Shown: positions 50,567-60,143 of the stretch, piece after piece
Layout of the letters: each line of letters starts with the position of its first letter
How positions within the stretch are numbered: position 1 is the first letter of the stretch
From: Acidimicrobiales bacterium
Lineage (GTDB): Bacteria > Actinomycetota > Acidimicrobiia > Acidimicrobiales > SZUA-35
Length of the DNA: 64,000 nt
NCBI GenBank assembly: GCA_028285495.1
Contig: JANQPB010000037.1
Coordinates: 1-64,000 of the forward strand
Direction: 5' to 3'
Notes under the pieces: generated by a model
What the model saw: only the letters and a program-made list of their open reading frames with translations
The model's database searches: none
Told to the model about the DNA's origin: nothing
Program-made: the position numbers and the translations under genes

Positions 50567-51484
50567 ATGGGCTTGCACCGGCTCACCTCGATCACGCTCG
50601 GCGTCCCCGACGTCGCTGCGTCCGTCGATTTCTTCACCGACTTCGGGCTCACCTCCGGCCACGACGGGTGGCTGGCGACCCGCGACGGCGGCGACCAGCT
50701 CCAGCTGATCGAGGCCGGGCACCGGCAACTGGCCCGCATCGGGCTCGGGGTCGACGAGCCGGACGATCTCGGCCGGCTGGCCGCTCGGGTCGAGTCGGTC
50801 GGCCTCGGCTCGGTGCTCGAGACGGGCCCCGAGCGGCTCGTCGTGGCCGAGCCGGTCACCGGGCTCCCGGTCGAGGTCGCCGTTGCCCCCCGCTACGAGG
50901 CGGTCGTCCAGCCGGTGACGGTCAACCGACCGATCAGGAGCGAGCGTCTCGACCGTCCGGCGGCCGCCGTCCTCACCGACGAGCCGGTGCACCCGTCCAA
51001 CCTGACCCACGTCGTCTACGCCACGCCGGACCAGCCGACGACGCTGCGCTTCTTCACCGATGTCGTCGGCGTCGAGGTCAGCGACCAGGTGCCCGGCATC
51101 ATCGCCTTCACCCGTTGCAGCGAGGTCCATCACAACCTCGCCATCCAGGCCCGTCCCGTGGCCTATCCCCACCACATCGCCTTCGAGATGGACGAGATCG
51201 ACGACGTCGTCCGCGGCGGCCTGGCCATGGTCGACGCCGACCCGGACCGCCACACGTGGGGCCTCGGCCGCCACGCCATCGGATCGAACTGGTTCTGGTA
51301 CCTCCGCGAGCCGAACGGCACGTTCGTCGAGTACACGGCCGACATCGACCGAATCTCGGCCCAGGACCTCTACCAGCCGAAGGAGTGGGCGGGCCACGAG
51401 TTCCTCTATTCGTTCGGACCACCGACCCCGACCGAGTTCCTGGAACCGACCGATCTGCCCGACATCATCGCCGCCAGCGCCTGA
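50567..51484 (+). CDS. Type I extradiol-type dioxygenase (VOC superfamily)
   Basis: A 305-residue two-domain vicinal-oxygen-chelate protein. The C-terminal domain carries the Fe(II) ligands expected for ring cleavage: His148 in LTHVVYATP, a His in YPHHIAFEM (202-203) and Glu255 in GTFVEYTAD. WGLGRHAIGSNWFWYLREPNG matches the active-site lid. It probably cleaves a catechol next to its hydroxyls. First gene of an operon with an FMN reductase, a sulfatase and an acyl-CoA dehydrogenase. Confidence 0.82.
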   Translation: MGLHRLTSITLGVPDVAASVDFFTDFGLTSGHDGWLATRDGGDQLQLIEAGHRQLARIGLGVDEPDDLGRLAARVESVGLGSVLETGPERLVVAEPVTGLPVEVAVAPRYEAVVQPVTVNRPIRSERLDRPAAAVLTDEPVHPSNLTHVVYATPDQPTTLRFFTDVVGVEVSDQVPGIIAFTRCSEVHHNLAIQARPVAYPHHIAFEMDEIDDVVRGGLAMVDADPDRHTWGLGRHAIGSNWFWYLREPNGTFVEYTADIDRISAQDLYQPKEWAGHEFLYSFGPPTPTEFLEPTDLPDIIAASA

Positions 51485-51501
51485 CGCGACGGGAGCGCCT
51501 C

Positions 51502-52047
51502 GTGAGAGTCCTCGCCATTCCGGCGACCAACAGCCGAAACGGCCTCAACCGCCAGATCGTCGGTGCGGCGGCCAAGCTGCTGGAGAGCGGCGAGCTCGGC
51601 GTCGAGGCCACCGTCGACATCCTCGACCTCAACGACTTCGAGATGCCGATCTACAGCACCGAACGCCAGAACGAGGGTGGATTCCCCGAACCGGCACAGC
51701 GCTTCCTGGATCGGATCGGCTCGGCGGATGCGCTGATCGTCTCCTTCGCCGAGCACAACGGGTCCTACAGCGTGGCCTGGAAGAACGTCTTCGACTGGGC
51801 GTCCCGCATCGACCTGGCGGTGTACCAGGGGCGCCGCATGGCAATGTTCTCGACCGCCCCCGGCCCCCGGGGCGGGGCGGGTGTCCTCGAGCACGCAACG
51901 CTCGTTGCCCCGTTCTTCGGCGGCGACGTCGTCGGGAGCCTGGCGATTCCCAGCTTCGCCGACAACTTCGACACGTCATCTGGCCAGCTGTCGGACCCGG
52001 AGCTCCGCACGGCGTTCGCCGAGGTCGTGTCGGCCCTTGGCGGCTGA
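51502..52047 (+). CDS. NAD(P)H-dependent FMN reductase
   Basis: A 181-residue flavodoxin-like reductase. LAIPATNSRNGLNRQIVGAAAKLL is the phosphate-binding start. FAEHNGSYSVAWKNVFDWASRI is the FMN isoalloxazine loop, where relatives read PEYNxSxPxxLKN. It likely makes FMNH2 for the flavin monooxygenase at 46777. GGGAG sits before the GTG. It follows the dioxygenase gene by 17 bp. Confidence 0.83.
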   Translation: MRVLAIPATNSRNGLNRQIVGAAAKLLESGELGVEATVDILDLNDFEMPIYSTERQNEGGFPEPAQRFLDRIGSADALIVSFAEHNGSYSVAWKNVFDWASRIDLAVYQGRRMAMFSTAPGPRGGAGVLEHATLVAPFFGGDVVGSLAIPSFADNFDTSSGQLSDPELRTAFAEVVSALGG

Positions 52048-52140
52048 GGTGAGCCGTCGCCGACCTCGCGGGCCGATGGCGGCGACGAGCGCATCGATGC
52101 GAAGCTCACCGACGGACCGACGCCCGAGGAGCGCCAGCGA

Positions 52141-53697
52141 ATGAAACGGCCGAACGTGCTGTTCATCATCACCGACCAGCAACGGGCCGACCACGTCGGC
52201 TTCGCCGGCAACGAGGTCGTCAGGACCCCGAACCTCGACGAGCTCGCCGAGCGAAGCGTGGTGTTCGACCGGGCGTACGTGGCCAACCCGATCTGTGCCC
52301 CCAACCGATCCACGATCGTGACCGGACGCTACCCGACGGCGCACGGCGTCGTCTTCAACGACCGCTCGCTCCCCCTCGGCTGCAACACCTGGCCCCGGGT
52401 CTTTCGAGGTGCCGGCTATCGCACCGGCCTGTTCGGGAAGGCCCACCTGATGCTGTGGCGCGGTGCCCGTCGGTTCGATCACGGACCGGGCGACCCCGCC
52501 CTCTTCGATCCCTACCCGACCGACTGGGATCGGTACGAGAGCGCCGGCATCTACGTCGACGGGTTGCCCGAGCCGCCCGTCGAGTTCTACGGGTTCGAGC
52601 AGGCCGAGTTCACGCTCGGCCACGGCGCCATCATCGCCGGTCACCACCTCCGGTGGGCCCTCGAACGCGGGATCGACCCGGCGACGATCGACGGTGCGAC
52701 GCTCGTCGACGGGCCGGCCGAGTACCGCTCGGTGCACTGGGCCCAGGTCCTCAAGCCGGCCTATGGCGCCGAGCACCACTCGACCGAGTTCGTCACCGAC
52801 CGCACGATCGACTTCATCGAGCGCAGCGACGACGATCGGCCGTGGCTCGCCTATGCGTCGTTCCCCGATCCCCACCACCCGTTCGCACCACCGGGCGAGT
52901 GGTTCGACCGCCATGCGCCGGCCGACATGCCGCTCCCCCAGTCGTTCGACGACGATCTCGCCGGCGCGCCGGCTTTCCTGCGGGCCATCGCCGCCCGGCC
53001 GGGCAGACCGGCGATGCTGACCCCGTGGCGGCCGACCGAGGACCAGCTGCGGGAGGCGCTGGCGGCCCAGTACGGGACGATCGAGATGATCGACGCCGGG
53101 ATCGGCCGGATCCTCGGCGCCGTCGACGCCCTCGGCCAACGAGACAACACCATCGTCGTCTTCACCAGCGACCACGGCGACATGATGGGCGATCATGGCC
53201 TGCTCCTGAAGGGCATGCAGCACTGGGAGGGCACGACCAGGGTGCCCTACCTGATCGACAGTCCCGGCCACGATGCGGCCAGGACGTCGTCGCTCGCATC
53301 CAGCGTCGACCTGGCGCAGACCGTGCTCGAGCTGGCGGGGCTCGACCCCTACCGCGACATGCAGGGCGTGAGCTTGCGACCGGTCCTTGACGATCCGTCG
53401 ACCTCGGTCCGCGACCACGTCATGATCGAGGAGCAGGTCCCCGAGGTGATGGGGGCGCGGGCGGGGAACGGCATCGGGCTGCCGACGCTGGCCCGGTCGG
53501 TCGTGACCGACACCACCCGCTTCACCCGGTACTCGACGGGTGAGACGGAGCTCTTCGACCTGGCCGAGGATCCGCACGAGCTGCACGATCTGTCCGACGA
53601 GGAACCGGTGCGCATCGCCGACATGACGACGCTGCTGGTCGACACGATGATGGAGGTCGCCATGCCCGCCCCTGCGGGCGCGGCCGACGATGGGTGA
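52141..53697 (+). CDS. Sulfatase (formylglycine-dependent)
   Basis: A 518-residue alkaline-phosphatase-superfamily enzyme. NVLFIITDQQRADH gives the first metal Asp. Cys52 in CAPNRSTIVTGRYP fits the C-x-P-x-R core that is converted to formylglycine; Asn replaces the commoner Ser before Arg. FTSDHGDMMGDHGLLLKG holds the other metal ligands. There is no signal peptide, so it is cytoplasmic and would act on imported sulfate esters, or possibly phosphonate esters. It sits in the dioxygenase operon, suggesting a sulfated aromatic substrate. Confidence 0.85.
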   Translation: MKRPNVLFIITDQQRADHVGFAGNEVVRTPNLDELAERSVVFDRAYVANPICAPNRSTIVTGRYPTAHGVVFNDRSLPLGCNTWPRVFRGAGYRTGLFGKAHLMLWRGARRFDHGPGDPALFDPYPTDWDRYESAGIYVDGLPEPPVEFYGFEQAEFTLGHGAIIAGHHLRWALERGIDPATIDGATLVDGPAEYRSVHWAQVLKPAYGAEHHSTEFVTDRTIDFIERSDDDRPWLAYASFPDPHHPFAPPGEWFDRHAPADMPLPQSFDDDLAGAPAFLRAIAARPGRPAMLTPWRPTEDQLREALAAQYGTIEMIDAGIGRILGAVDALGQRDNTIVVFTSDHGDMMGDHGLLLKGMQHWEGTTRVPYLIDSPGHDAARTSSLASSVDLAQTVLELAGLDPYRDMQGVSLRPVLDDPSTSVRDHVMIEEQVPEVMGARAGNGIGLPTLARSVVTDTTRFTRYSTGETELFDLAEDPHELHDLSDEEPVRIADMTTLLVDTMMEVAMPAPAGAADDG

Positions 53698-53802
53698 GTC
53701 CGCTCGGCTTGCACCGCGGGCCGTCGACCAGGTTGCATGACGGTTGCCCGACCCGGTTCCCCCAGGTCCCGTCCTGCTGGCCTCGACCAGACCGGAGACG
53801 TG

Positions 53803-55434
53803 ATGCCAGATCGCCCATCGGCCAACCAGCCACCACCGCTGGAGCCGTACAACCTGTTCAGCACCGACCCGGTCCTGGCCGACGTCGCCTGCCGTGAGGG
53901 GGCCGCCGCCCACGTCGACTGGTTGTCGGCGCTCGGCCAGCGCGCCGGTTCGATCGAGGTCTTCCAGTGGGGAGATCTGGCCAACCGGTTCGAACCGCAG
54001 CTGGCGACCCACGACCGCTTCGGTGAGCGGATCGACGAGGTCCGCTACCACCCGGCGTACCACTCGCTGATGGAGCTGTCGGTCTCCGAGGGCCTGCACT
54101 GTCGGCACTACGAGAGCCAGCCCGGTGATGGTGGCTACGTGGCCCGCAACATCGCCATGAACCTGGTCGCCCAGGTCGAGGTCGGCCACAGCTGCCCGAT
54201 CTCGATGACCGGGGCGGCACTGTACGCGCTGGAGCATCAGCCCGACCTGGCCGCGCGGTGGACCCCGCTCGTCGCCTCCCGGACCTACGACCCGACGTCC
54301 GCCGCTCCCCAGGACAAGGCCGGCGTGCTGCTCGGGATGTCGATGACCGAGCGCCAGGGCGGCTCGGACGTGCGGGCGAACACGACCGAAGCCGTACCCC
54401 TTGGCGGCGGCGAGTATCGCCTGCGCGGCGCCAAGTGGTTCGTGTCGGCGCCGATGTGCGACGCCTTCCTGACCCTGGCCAAGGCACCGGCCGGCCTGTC
54501 GTGCTTCCTCGTCCCCCGGGTACTGCCGGACGGCGACCGGAACGGCTTGCAGCTGATGCGGCTCAAGGACAAGCTCGGCAACCGGTCCAACGCATCGAGC
54601 GAGATGGAGTTCGTCGATGCGATGGCCTGGCTCGTCGGCGAGGAGGGGCGAGGGGTCCGGACGATCATCGACATGGTGGCCGGCACCCGCCTCGACTGCA
54701 CCAACTGGGCGGCGGCCCTCATGCGCCAGGCGGTGGCGCAGGCCGGATGGCACGTCGCGCACCGCGCCGCCTTCGGCGCCGTCCTCATCGACAAGCCCCT
54801 GATGCAGAACGTCCTCGCCGACCTGGAGATCGAGACCGAGGCGGCCACGATGCTGGTCGGGCGCCTGTCCGGGGCGTTCGAGCGGGCGCCGGCCGATCCG
54901 GGCGAGGCCGCGCTGGCCCGGATCGGGGCGGCCGTGGCCAAGTACTGGGTGACCAAGCGGTCGAGCCCGGTCGTGCGGGAGGCGCTCGAGTGCGTCGGCG
55001 GCAACGGCTACGTCGAGGAGTCGACGCTTCCCCGCCTCTACCGCGAGGCACCCCTCAACTCGATCTGGGAGGGCTCCGGCAACGTCATGGCGCTCGACGT
55101 GCTGCGAGCGCTCGCCCGCAGCCCGGAGACCGTCGACGCCTTCGTCGCCGAGCTCGAGCGGGGATCGGGCCGCGACCACCGGGTCGACGGCGCCATCACC
55201 TCGGCGAGCGCAGCGCTCACCGCCGAGACCGTCGACGAGGGCGAGGCCAGGCGGTTCGTGGAGCACCTGGCCACGGCCTGGACCGCCAGCCTGCTGGTCC
55301 AACACGGCGATCAGGACGTGACCGACGCCTACGTGCGGTCCCGGCTCGGCGACGACTGGGGTCGCGAGCTCGGCACGCTCCCGACCGATGTGCCGTTGCG
55401 CCGCCTGGCCGAACGGGCGATCCCGCAGCGCTGA
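53803..55434 (+). CDS. AidB-like acyl-CoA dehydrogenase
   Basis: A 543-residue flavoprotein. The N-terminal LEPYNLFSTDPVLADVACREGA is the AidB-type extra domain, followed by the acyl-CoA dehydrogenase core (LLGMSMTERQGGSDVRANTT for FAD and substrate; KWFVSAPMCDAFLTLAKA) and the terminal VGGNGYVEESTLPRLYREAP. E. coli AidB binds DNA in the alkylation response, while many relatives are simple dehydrogenases. Context with a sulfatase and dioxygenase favours catabolism. ATG at 53803 with GGAG upstream. Confidence 0.85.
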   Translation: MPDRPSANQPPPLEPYNLFSTDPVLADVACREGAAAHVDWLSALGQRAGSIEVFQWGDLANRFEPQLATHDRFGERIDEVRYHPAYHSLMELSVSEGLHCRHYESQPGDGGYVARNIAMNLVAQVEVGHSCPISMTGAALYALEHQPDLAARWTPLVASRTYDPTSAAPQDKAGVLLGMSMTERQGGSDVRANTTEAVPLGGGEYRLRGAKWFVSAPMCDAFLTLAKAPAGLSCFLVPRVLPDGDRNGLQLMRLKDKLGNRSNASSEMEFVDAMAWLVGEEGRGVRTIIDMVAGTRLDCTNWAAALMRQAVAQAGWHVAHRAAFGAVLIDKPLMQNVLADLEIETEAATMLVGRLSGAFERAPADPGEAALARIGAAVAKYWVTKRSSPVVREALECVGGNGYVEESTLPRLYREAPLNSIWEGSGNVMALDVLRALARSPETVDAFVAELERGSGRDHRVDGAITSASAALTAETVDEGEARRFVEHLATAWTASLLVQHGDQDVTDAYVRSRLGDDWGRELGTLPTDVPLRRLAERAIPQR

Positions 55435-55527
55435 CCGCGATGTCGCGGCGCGGCGACGATCGAGCGCCGGCAGCGGCCGGAGCGCCGCAACCGGATCGCT
55501 CGGGATCGTGGCTCCTGGCGCCGGCCG

Positions 55528-57270
55528 TCAGTCCTCGCCGGCCGGCTGTCGAGCGATGCGCCATCCGGCCGACCGCCGCCGCTCCTCCCAGAAGCCGGCG
55601 TAGGTCCCGCCGGCATCGAGGAGCTCCTCGTGTGAGCCGAGCTGCTCGATCGAGCCGTCGACGACGACGGCGATCCGGTCGGCGTTGACGATCGTCGAGA
55701 GGCGGTGGGCGATGACCAGGATCGTCGAGCGTCCGGCGAGCGCCTCGATGGCGTTCGTCATCGCCGCCTCGTTGATCGTGTCGATCGCCGCGGTCGCCTC
55801 GTCGAGCAGCAGGATCGGGGCATCCTTCAGCAACGCCCGTGCGATGCCGACCCTGGCGCGCTCTCCCGACGAGAGCAACGACCCGCCCTCGCCGACCCGC
55901 GTGTCCCAGCCATGGGGAAGGCGCTCGAGGACGTCGGTCAGTCGGGCCATGCCGGCCGCCTCGTCCAGCTCCAGCTGCGACGCATCGGGGCGGGCGAGCC
56001 TGACGTTGTCGGCGATGGTGGCGTCGAAGAGGTACACGTCCTGCAGGACCATCGACAGGTGGGCCATCAGCTCCTCGGGGGCGATGCTGCGGATGTCGGC
56101 CCCGCCGACGGCGATCTCGCCGCGGTCGGCGTCGTGGAACCGCGCCGCGAGGCGGGTGAGCGTGGTCTTGCCCGCCCCGGACGGTCCGACGATCGCGGTG
56201 ACCGACCCGGTCGGGACGACGAGCGACAGGTCGCGGATCACCGGCTCGTCCCCGTAGGCGAAGTCGACGTTCTCGAACGCCAGCGCCACGGGGTGGTCCG
56301 AGTCGGGGTGTTGGAGTGGCTGGACGACCGGCAGCGGCTCGACGTCGAGCACCTCGGCGATCTCGGTGGTCGCCAGGTCTCCCAACCCGACACCGCTGGC
56401 GTAGCCGGCGAGGATCATCAGCGGTTCGACGGAGCGGACCGCGAGAATGCCGAGGGCGATGACGTCGGCGGCGGCCAGACCCTCCTGGGACCGATCGGCC
56501 AGCAGGAGAATCGCCGCCGCGAACGCCAGGCTGACCACGCCGAAGAAGACGCTCTGCGGCCGCTGCTCACGGTCGAGTCGCTCGACGAACTCGCGGCTGT
56601 CGTCCGCCAGCACCTCCATCAGCGGGTCCCACCCGGCGTCCGTCCGCTGCGACGCTCGCAGGACCCGCTGGGCGTTGGCGTACTCCAACAGGCGGGCGGT
56701 GACCTCCTGGCCGCCCTCGGTGTGGTGGGCCGTGGCGTCACGGATCTGGCCGAACAGGTAGGCGGCCGCCGGCACGACGGCAACGAAGGCGAGCGCGATC
56801 CAGGGGTCGACGAAGGCGATGATCACCAGGACCGTGGCCAGCGTCGCCACCGACACCACGATCTGCTGGATCACGAGCGAGGCCAGGTTGCCGACGTCGA
56901 TCATCGCCTTCTTGATCAGGACCGAGACATCGGCGGTGCGGCGCCCGTGGAACCATCCGAGCGGCAGGGAGATGACCTGGTCCCCGATGCGACGGATGAG
57001 ACCGCTGGTCACCCGTCCGCTCGTCAGCTCGAACGCGCTGCTGGTCGTGACCCAGATGGCGATGCCGTGCAGGACGATCGCCACCGCCGCTGCGGCGAGC
57101 CACCACCAGGCCCGTTCCAGGTCGCCATCGACGGCGGCCCGCAGGATGGGGACGATGGCGGCGTAGGCGATCCCCTGGAGGATGCCGGCGATGGCGTAGC
57201 CCACGACGTGCATCCGCAGGCCGCTCCGCCCGCCAAGGAGACGGTCGACGCGGTCGATCAGCTGTCGCAT
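55528..57270 (-). CDS. ABC exporter-fold half-transporter, second of a pair (IrtB-like)
   Basis: A 580-residue protein with a six-helix transmembrane domain (residues 1-300) and an ATPase domain. Walker A is GPSGAGKTT, the signature motif LSSGERARVGIARALL, Walker B with catalytic Glu ILLLDEATAAID, and the H-loop AHRLSTI. Its ATG overlaps the end of the preceding ABC gene by 13 bp, so the two products form a heterodimer. The arrangement resembles mycobacterial IrtAB siderophore transporters, but drug or lipid export is equally possible. Confidence 0.83.
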   Translation of the reverse strand: MRQLIDRVDRLLGGRSGLRMHVVGYAIAGILQGIAYAAIVPILRAAVDGDLERAWWWLAAAAVAIVLHGIAIWVTTSSAFELTSGRVTSGLIRRIGDQVISLPLGWFHGRRTADVSVLIKKAMIDVGNLASLVIQQIVVSVATLATVLVIIAFVDPWIALAFVAVVPAAAYLFGQIRDATAHHTEGGQEVTARLLEYANAQRVLRASQRTDAGWDPLMEVLADDSREFVERLDREQRPQSVFFGVVSLAFAAAILLLADRSQEGLAAADVIALGILAVRSVEPLMILAGYASGVGLGDLATTEIAEVLDVEPLPVVQPLQHPDSDHPVALAFENVDFAYGDEPVIRDLSLVVPTGSVTAIVGPSGAGKTTLTRLAARFHDADRGEIAVGGADIRSIAPEELMAHLSMVLQDVYLFDATIADNVRLARPDASQLELDEAAGMARLTDVLERLPHGWDTRVGEGGSLLSSGERARVGIARALLKDAPILLLDEATAAIDTINEAAMTNAIEALAGRSTILVIAHRLSTIVNADRIAVVVDGSIEQLGSHEELLDAGGTYAGFWEERRRSAGWRIARQPAGED

Positions 57271-59048
57271 CCCCGCCCCCCATGGGCCAGCGCCCGGTCC
57301 GCCCGCCACAAGTCGGCGTAGAGACCGCCGGCCTCGATCAGCTCGCCGTGGGTGCCGACGTCGACGAGGCGGCCGGCGTCGAGCACGGCGATCTGGTCGG
57401 CACCCATGATCGTGTGCAAGCGATGGGCGACAACGAGCACGGTCCGGTCGACGAGCAGCTCCGACAGCGCCGCCCCGACGTGGGCCTCACTATCCGGATC
57501 GGCGTGGGCCGTGGCCTCGTCGAGGAGCACGATCGGAGCGTCCGACAGGATCGCCCGGGCGATCGTGATTCGCTGCCGTTGGCCGTGCGAGAGGTTGGCC
57601 CCGTCGATCCCGCCGATCGCCGTGTCGTACCCGTCGGGCAGCGAGGCGATCTCGTCGTGGATCGATGCGGCGCGGGCCGCGGCCTCGACGTCGGCCCGGT
57701 CGGCATCCGGCACGGCGAGTGCGATGTTGTCGGCGATCGTGCCCCGGATCAGCACGACGTCCTGGAAGACGATCGCCAGTTGCCGCAGCAGCACGCTCGA
57801 GTCGATGGCTCGGACGTCGACCCCACCGACCAGCACCCGCCCCTCGTCGGTCTCGAAGAAGCGGGCGACCAGTGCGGCCAGCGTCGACTTCCCGGAACCG
57901 GACGGTCCAACGAGCGCCGTGACCGTCCCCGGCTCGAGTCGGAGCGAGACCTCGTGCACGACGGGCCGATCGGGCTCGTAGCCGAATGTGACCCGATCGA
58001 ACTCGACGCTCGCATCGTGCGGCACCTGCGGCTCCGGCGCAACCGGCAGCGGCTCCTCGGCGAGCAGGGCCAGGATCCTCGTCGTCGCATCCCTGGCGGC
58101 GGCGATCGGATAGCTGAACCGGGCCAGCTTGGTGAACGACACCGGCAGACCGACGCCGACGGCCAGGAAGGCGACGAGGTCACCGACGCCGATCCAGCCG
58201 CGCCCGAGCAGGGCAAGGCCCATGGCCGAGATGACGACGACCATGGTGCCGGGCGCCAGCGCCGACAGCATGACGTTCATCGGCCGCCCGAGGGCCCGCA
58301 TCCAGCTGGTCGTGGCGTCGACGAGTTTCTCGATGGCGTCGACGAAGCGGTCGAAGGCGCGGCCGGTCCCGAAGGCCTTGACCACGGCGATCCCGTCGAC
58401 CAGCTCGACCGTCGAGGCGGCGATCGTCTGCTGCGCCTCGTCGACCGCCGGCCCGTAGGCCTCCATCGCTCGCTGCGTCCTGGACATGCCGGCTCCCGCC
58501 ACCACGACGATGTAGCCGACGAGCAGGAGCGCGAACCGCCAGTCGACGACGACCAGGTAGGCGATGGCGACGAGCGGCGCCAACGCGGTCGTGGTCAGGT
58601 CGGGGATGACGTGGGCGACCAGCGTGTGCACCGTCTTCACGTCGTCCGACACCGCCTTCTCGACCCGCCCCGACCCGCCGGTGAGGAACCAGCCGATCGG
58701 GACGACGCCGATGTGGCGGGCCACGTCCCGCCGGGTGGTGAACCGGAAGTGGGCATCGGCCCGGTGACACACGGCGACGGCGGTCCAGCTCAGCAGGAAG
58801 CTGAGGAGGGCGCTGACCACGGCGACGACGGCCCAGCCCCACACCGAGCCGGGATCGTCGTCCAGCAGCTGGCGGCCGATCTCGACGATGGCGATGTACG
58901 GGACGAACTCGAGCAGCGCCGACACGGCGGCGAGGGCAACGCCGATCCCGAGCGTGCGCCGCACCGGTCCGAGGAGATCGCCGAGCGAGCCCGTCGGCGG
59001 CGGCTCCACGTTGGCGCCGGGGCCCGGTTCGTCGGTTGGCACAGCCAT
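57258..59048 (-). CDS. ABC exporter-fold half-transporter, first of a pair (IrtA-like core)
   Basis: A 596-residue half-transporter. The membrane domain spans about residues 25-330. The ATPase has Walker A GPSGSGKST, the signature LSHGQRQRITIARAIL (His replacing the usual Gly), Walker B LLDEATAHADPDSE (a His-Ala-Asp D-loop instead of SALD) and AHRLHTI. There is no siderophore-interacting domain at the N-terminus as in full IrtA. The ATG at 59048 is used because the upstream frame is antisense to the SDR gene. Partner of 55528-57270. Confidence 0.83.
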   Translation of the reverse strand: MAVPTDEPGPGANVEPPPTGSLGDLLGPVRRTLGIGVALAAVSALLEFVPYIAIVEIGRQLLDDDPGSVWGWAVVAVVSALLSFLLSWTAVAVCHRADAHFRFTTRRDVARHIGVVPIGWFLTGGSGRVEKAVSDDVKTVHTLVAHVIPDLTTTALAPLVAIAYLVVVDWRFALLLVGYIVVVAGAGMSRTQRAMEAYGPAVDEAQQTIAASTVELVDGIAVVKAFGTGRAFDRFVDAIEKLVDATTSWMRALGRPMNVMLSALAPGTMVVVISAMGLALLGRGWIGVGDLVAFLAVGVGLPVSFTKLARFSYPIAAARDATTRILALLAEEPLPVAPEPQVPHDASVEFDRVTFGYEPDRPVVHEVSLRLEPGTVTALVGPSGSGKSTLAALVARFFETDEGRVLVGGVDVRAIDSSVLLRQLAIVFQDVVLIRGTIADNIALAVPDADRADVEAAARAASIHDEIASLPDGYDTAIGGIDGANLSHGQRQRITIARAILSDAPIVLLDEATAHADPDSEAHVGAALSELLVDRTVLVVAHRLHTIMGADQIAVLDAGRLVDVGTHGELIEAGGLYADLWRADRALAHGGRGCDS

Positions 59049-59172
59049 CGGGGCCAATCCTAGGCACGGCCGGGGCGCATGCGGAAGGCTGACTGCACGC
59101 CTGCCGTAAGCCATGCCTATAGCTGCGAGCGGCCACAGGCCGGCGTGGCGGCCGGCCGTCCGCCGTTGCATC

Positions 59173-60018
59173 ATGGCCGTCATGCCGACGACGCACCTCA
59201 CCGACAAGACCTTGATCATCACCGGTGCCGCCGGGGGCTTCGGTTCGCTGCTGTGCCGCGATGCCATCGCCGGTGGTGCACGGGTCGCGGCCCTCGACGT
59301 CGACGCAGCGGCCCTCGACGAACTCGCAGTCGAGTTGGCGGCCGGCGATTCGCTGATCACCGTGACCACGGACGTGCGCGACCTCGTCGCCATGCACGAC
59401 GCCGTCGCCGCCACCGTTGGCGCCTTCGGCCGCGTCGACGTGCTCGTCAACAACGCCGGCACGATGCCACTGGCGTTCCTGGCCGACCACGCCGAGGCGG
59501 CCGAGGCCTGGTCGCGCTGCATCGACGTCAACCTCAAGGGCGTGCTGAACGGCATGATCGCCGTCCACGACCAGATGTGCGATCAGGGTCAGGGCCACAT
59601 CGTGAACCTGTCGTCGATCTACGGCAACGCGCCCGTCGTCGGGGCTGCGGTGTACGGCGCCACCAAGGCCGCCGTCAACGTGATGTCCGAGGCCTTCCGC
59701 GTCGAGACACAGGGCAAGATCAAGATCACCATCGTCAAGCCGACCGGGGTGCCGGCGACCGGCCTTGGCGCCGGGGTGATCAACCCCGAGGCCGTCGTCG
59801 GGATCCTCGGCCAGAACGCAGGCGAGTACGGCGCGGTGTTCGCCGCGCTCCGGGAGGGGCGGGTGGACGACGTCGATCTCGACGAGGAGTCGATCGGTTA
59901 CGCCGTGCTCGACCCCAAGCACATCGTCGACCAGATCCTGCATGCGATCGCTCAACCGCTCGGCGTCTCCGTCGGCGACATCACCATCCGGGCAACCGGC
60001 GATCGCTACATCCTCTGA
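59173..60018 (+). CDS. Short-chain dehydrogenase/reductase
   Basis: A 281-residue SDR. The cofactor motif is IITGAAGGFGSLLCRDAIAG with an Asp after beta-2 (AALDVDAAAL), suggesting NAD. DVLVNNAGTMPLAF, NLSSIYGNAPVV (Ser) and YGATKAAVNVMSEAF (Tyr/Lys) complete the active site. Two in-frame ATGs (59173 and 59182) are possible. Divergent from the ABC pair and 125 bp before an LLM oxidoreductase. Substrate unknown. Confidence 0.87.
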   Translation: MAVMPTTHLTDKTLIITGAAGGFGSLLCRDAIAGGARVAALDVDAAALDELAVELAAGDSLITVTTDVRDLVAMHDAVAATVGAFGRVDVLVNNAGTMPLAFLADHAEAAEAWSRCIDVNLKGVLNGMIAVHDQMCDQGQGHIVNLSSIYGNAPVVGAAVYGATKAAVNVMSEAFRVETQGKIKITIVKPTGVPATGLGAGVINPEAVVGILGQNAGEYGAVFAALREGRVDDVDLDEESIGYAVLDPKHIVDQILHAIAQPLGVSVGDITIRATGDRYIL

Positions 60019-60143
60019 ACCGACCGGGGGTCGCGAACGCCGTCGACGACGATGCGTCGGGTGCCGCTGGTCGACCTCACCAGGAGGGCGGGACGCGGTC
60101 CGCACCGGGCGCGCTCGACGCCGGGCGAGCTAGCTTGTTAGGC

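Noticed and set aside
51976..55305. Open frame of 1109 codons on the minus strand
   Set aside because: It shadows the sulfatase and acyl-CoA dehydrogenase genes in antisense, and its low-complexity composition gives no domain.
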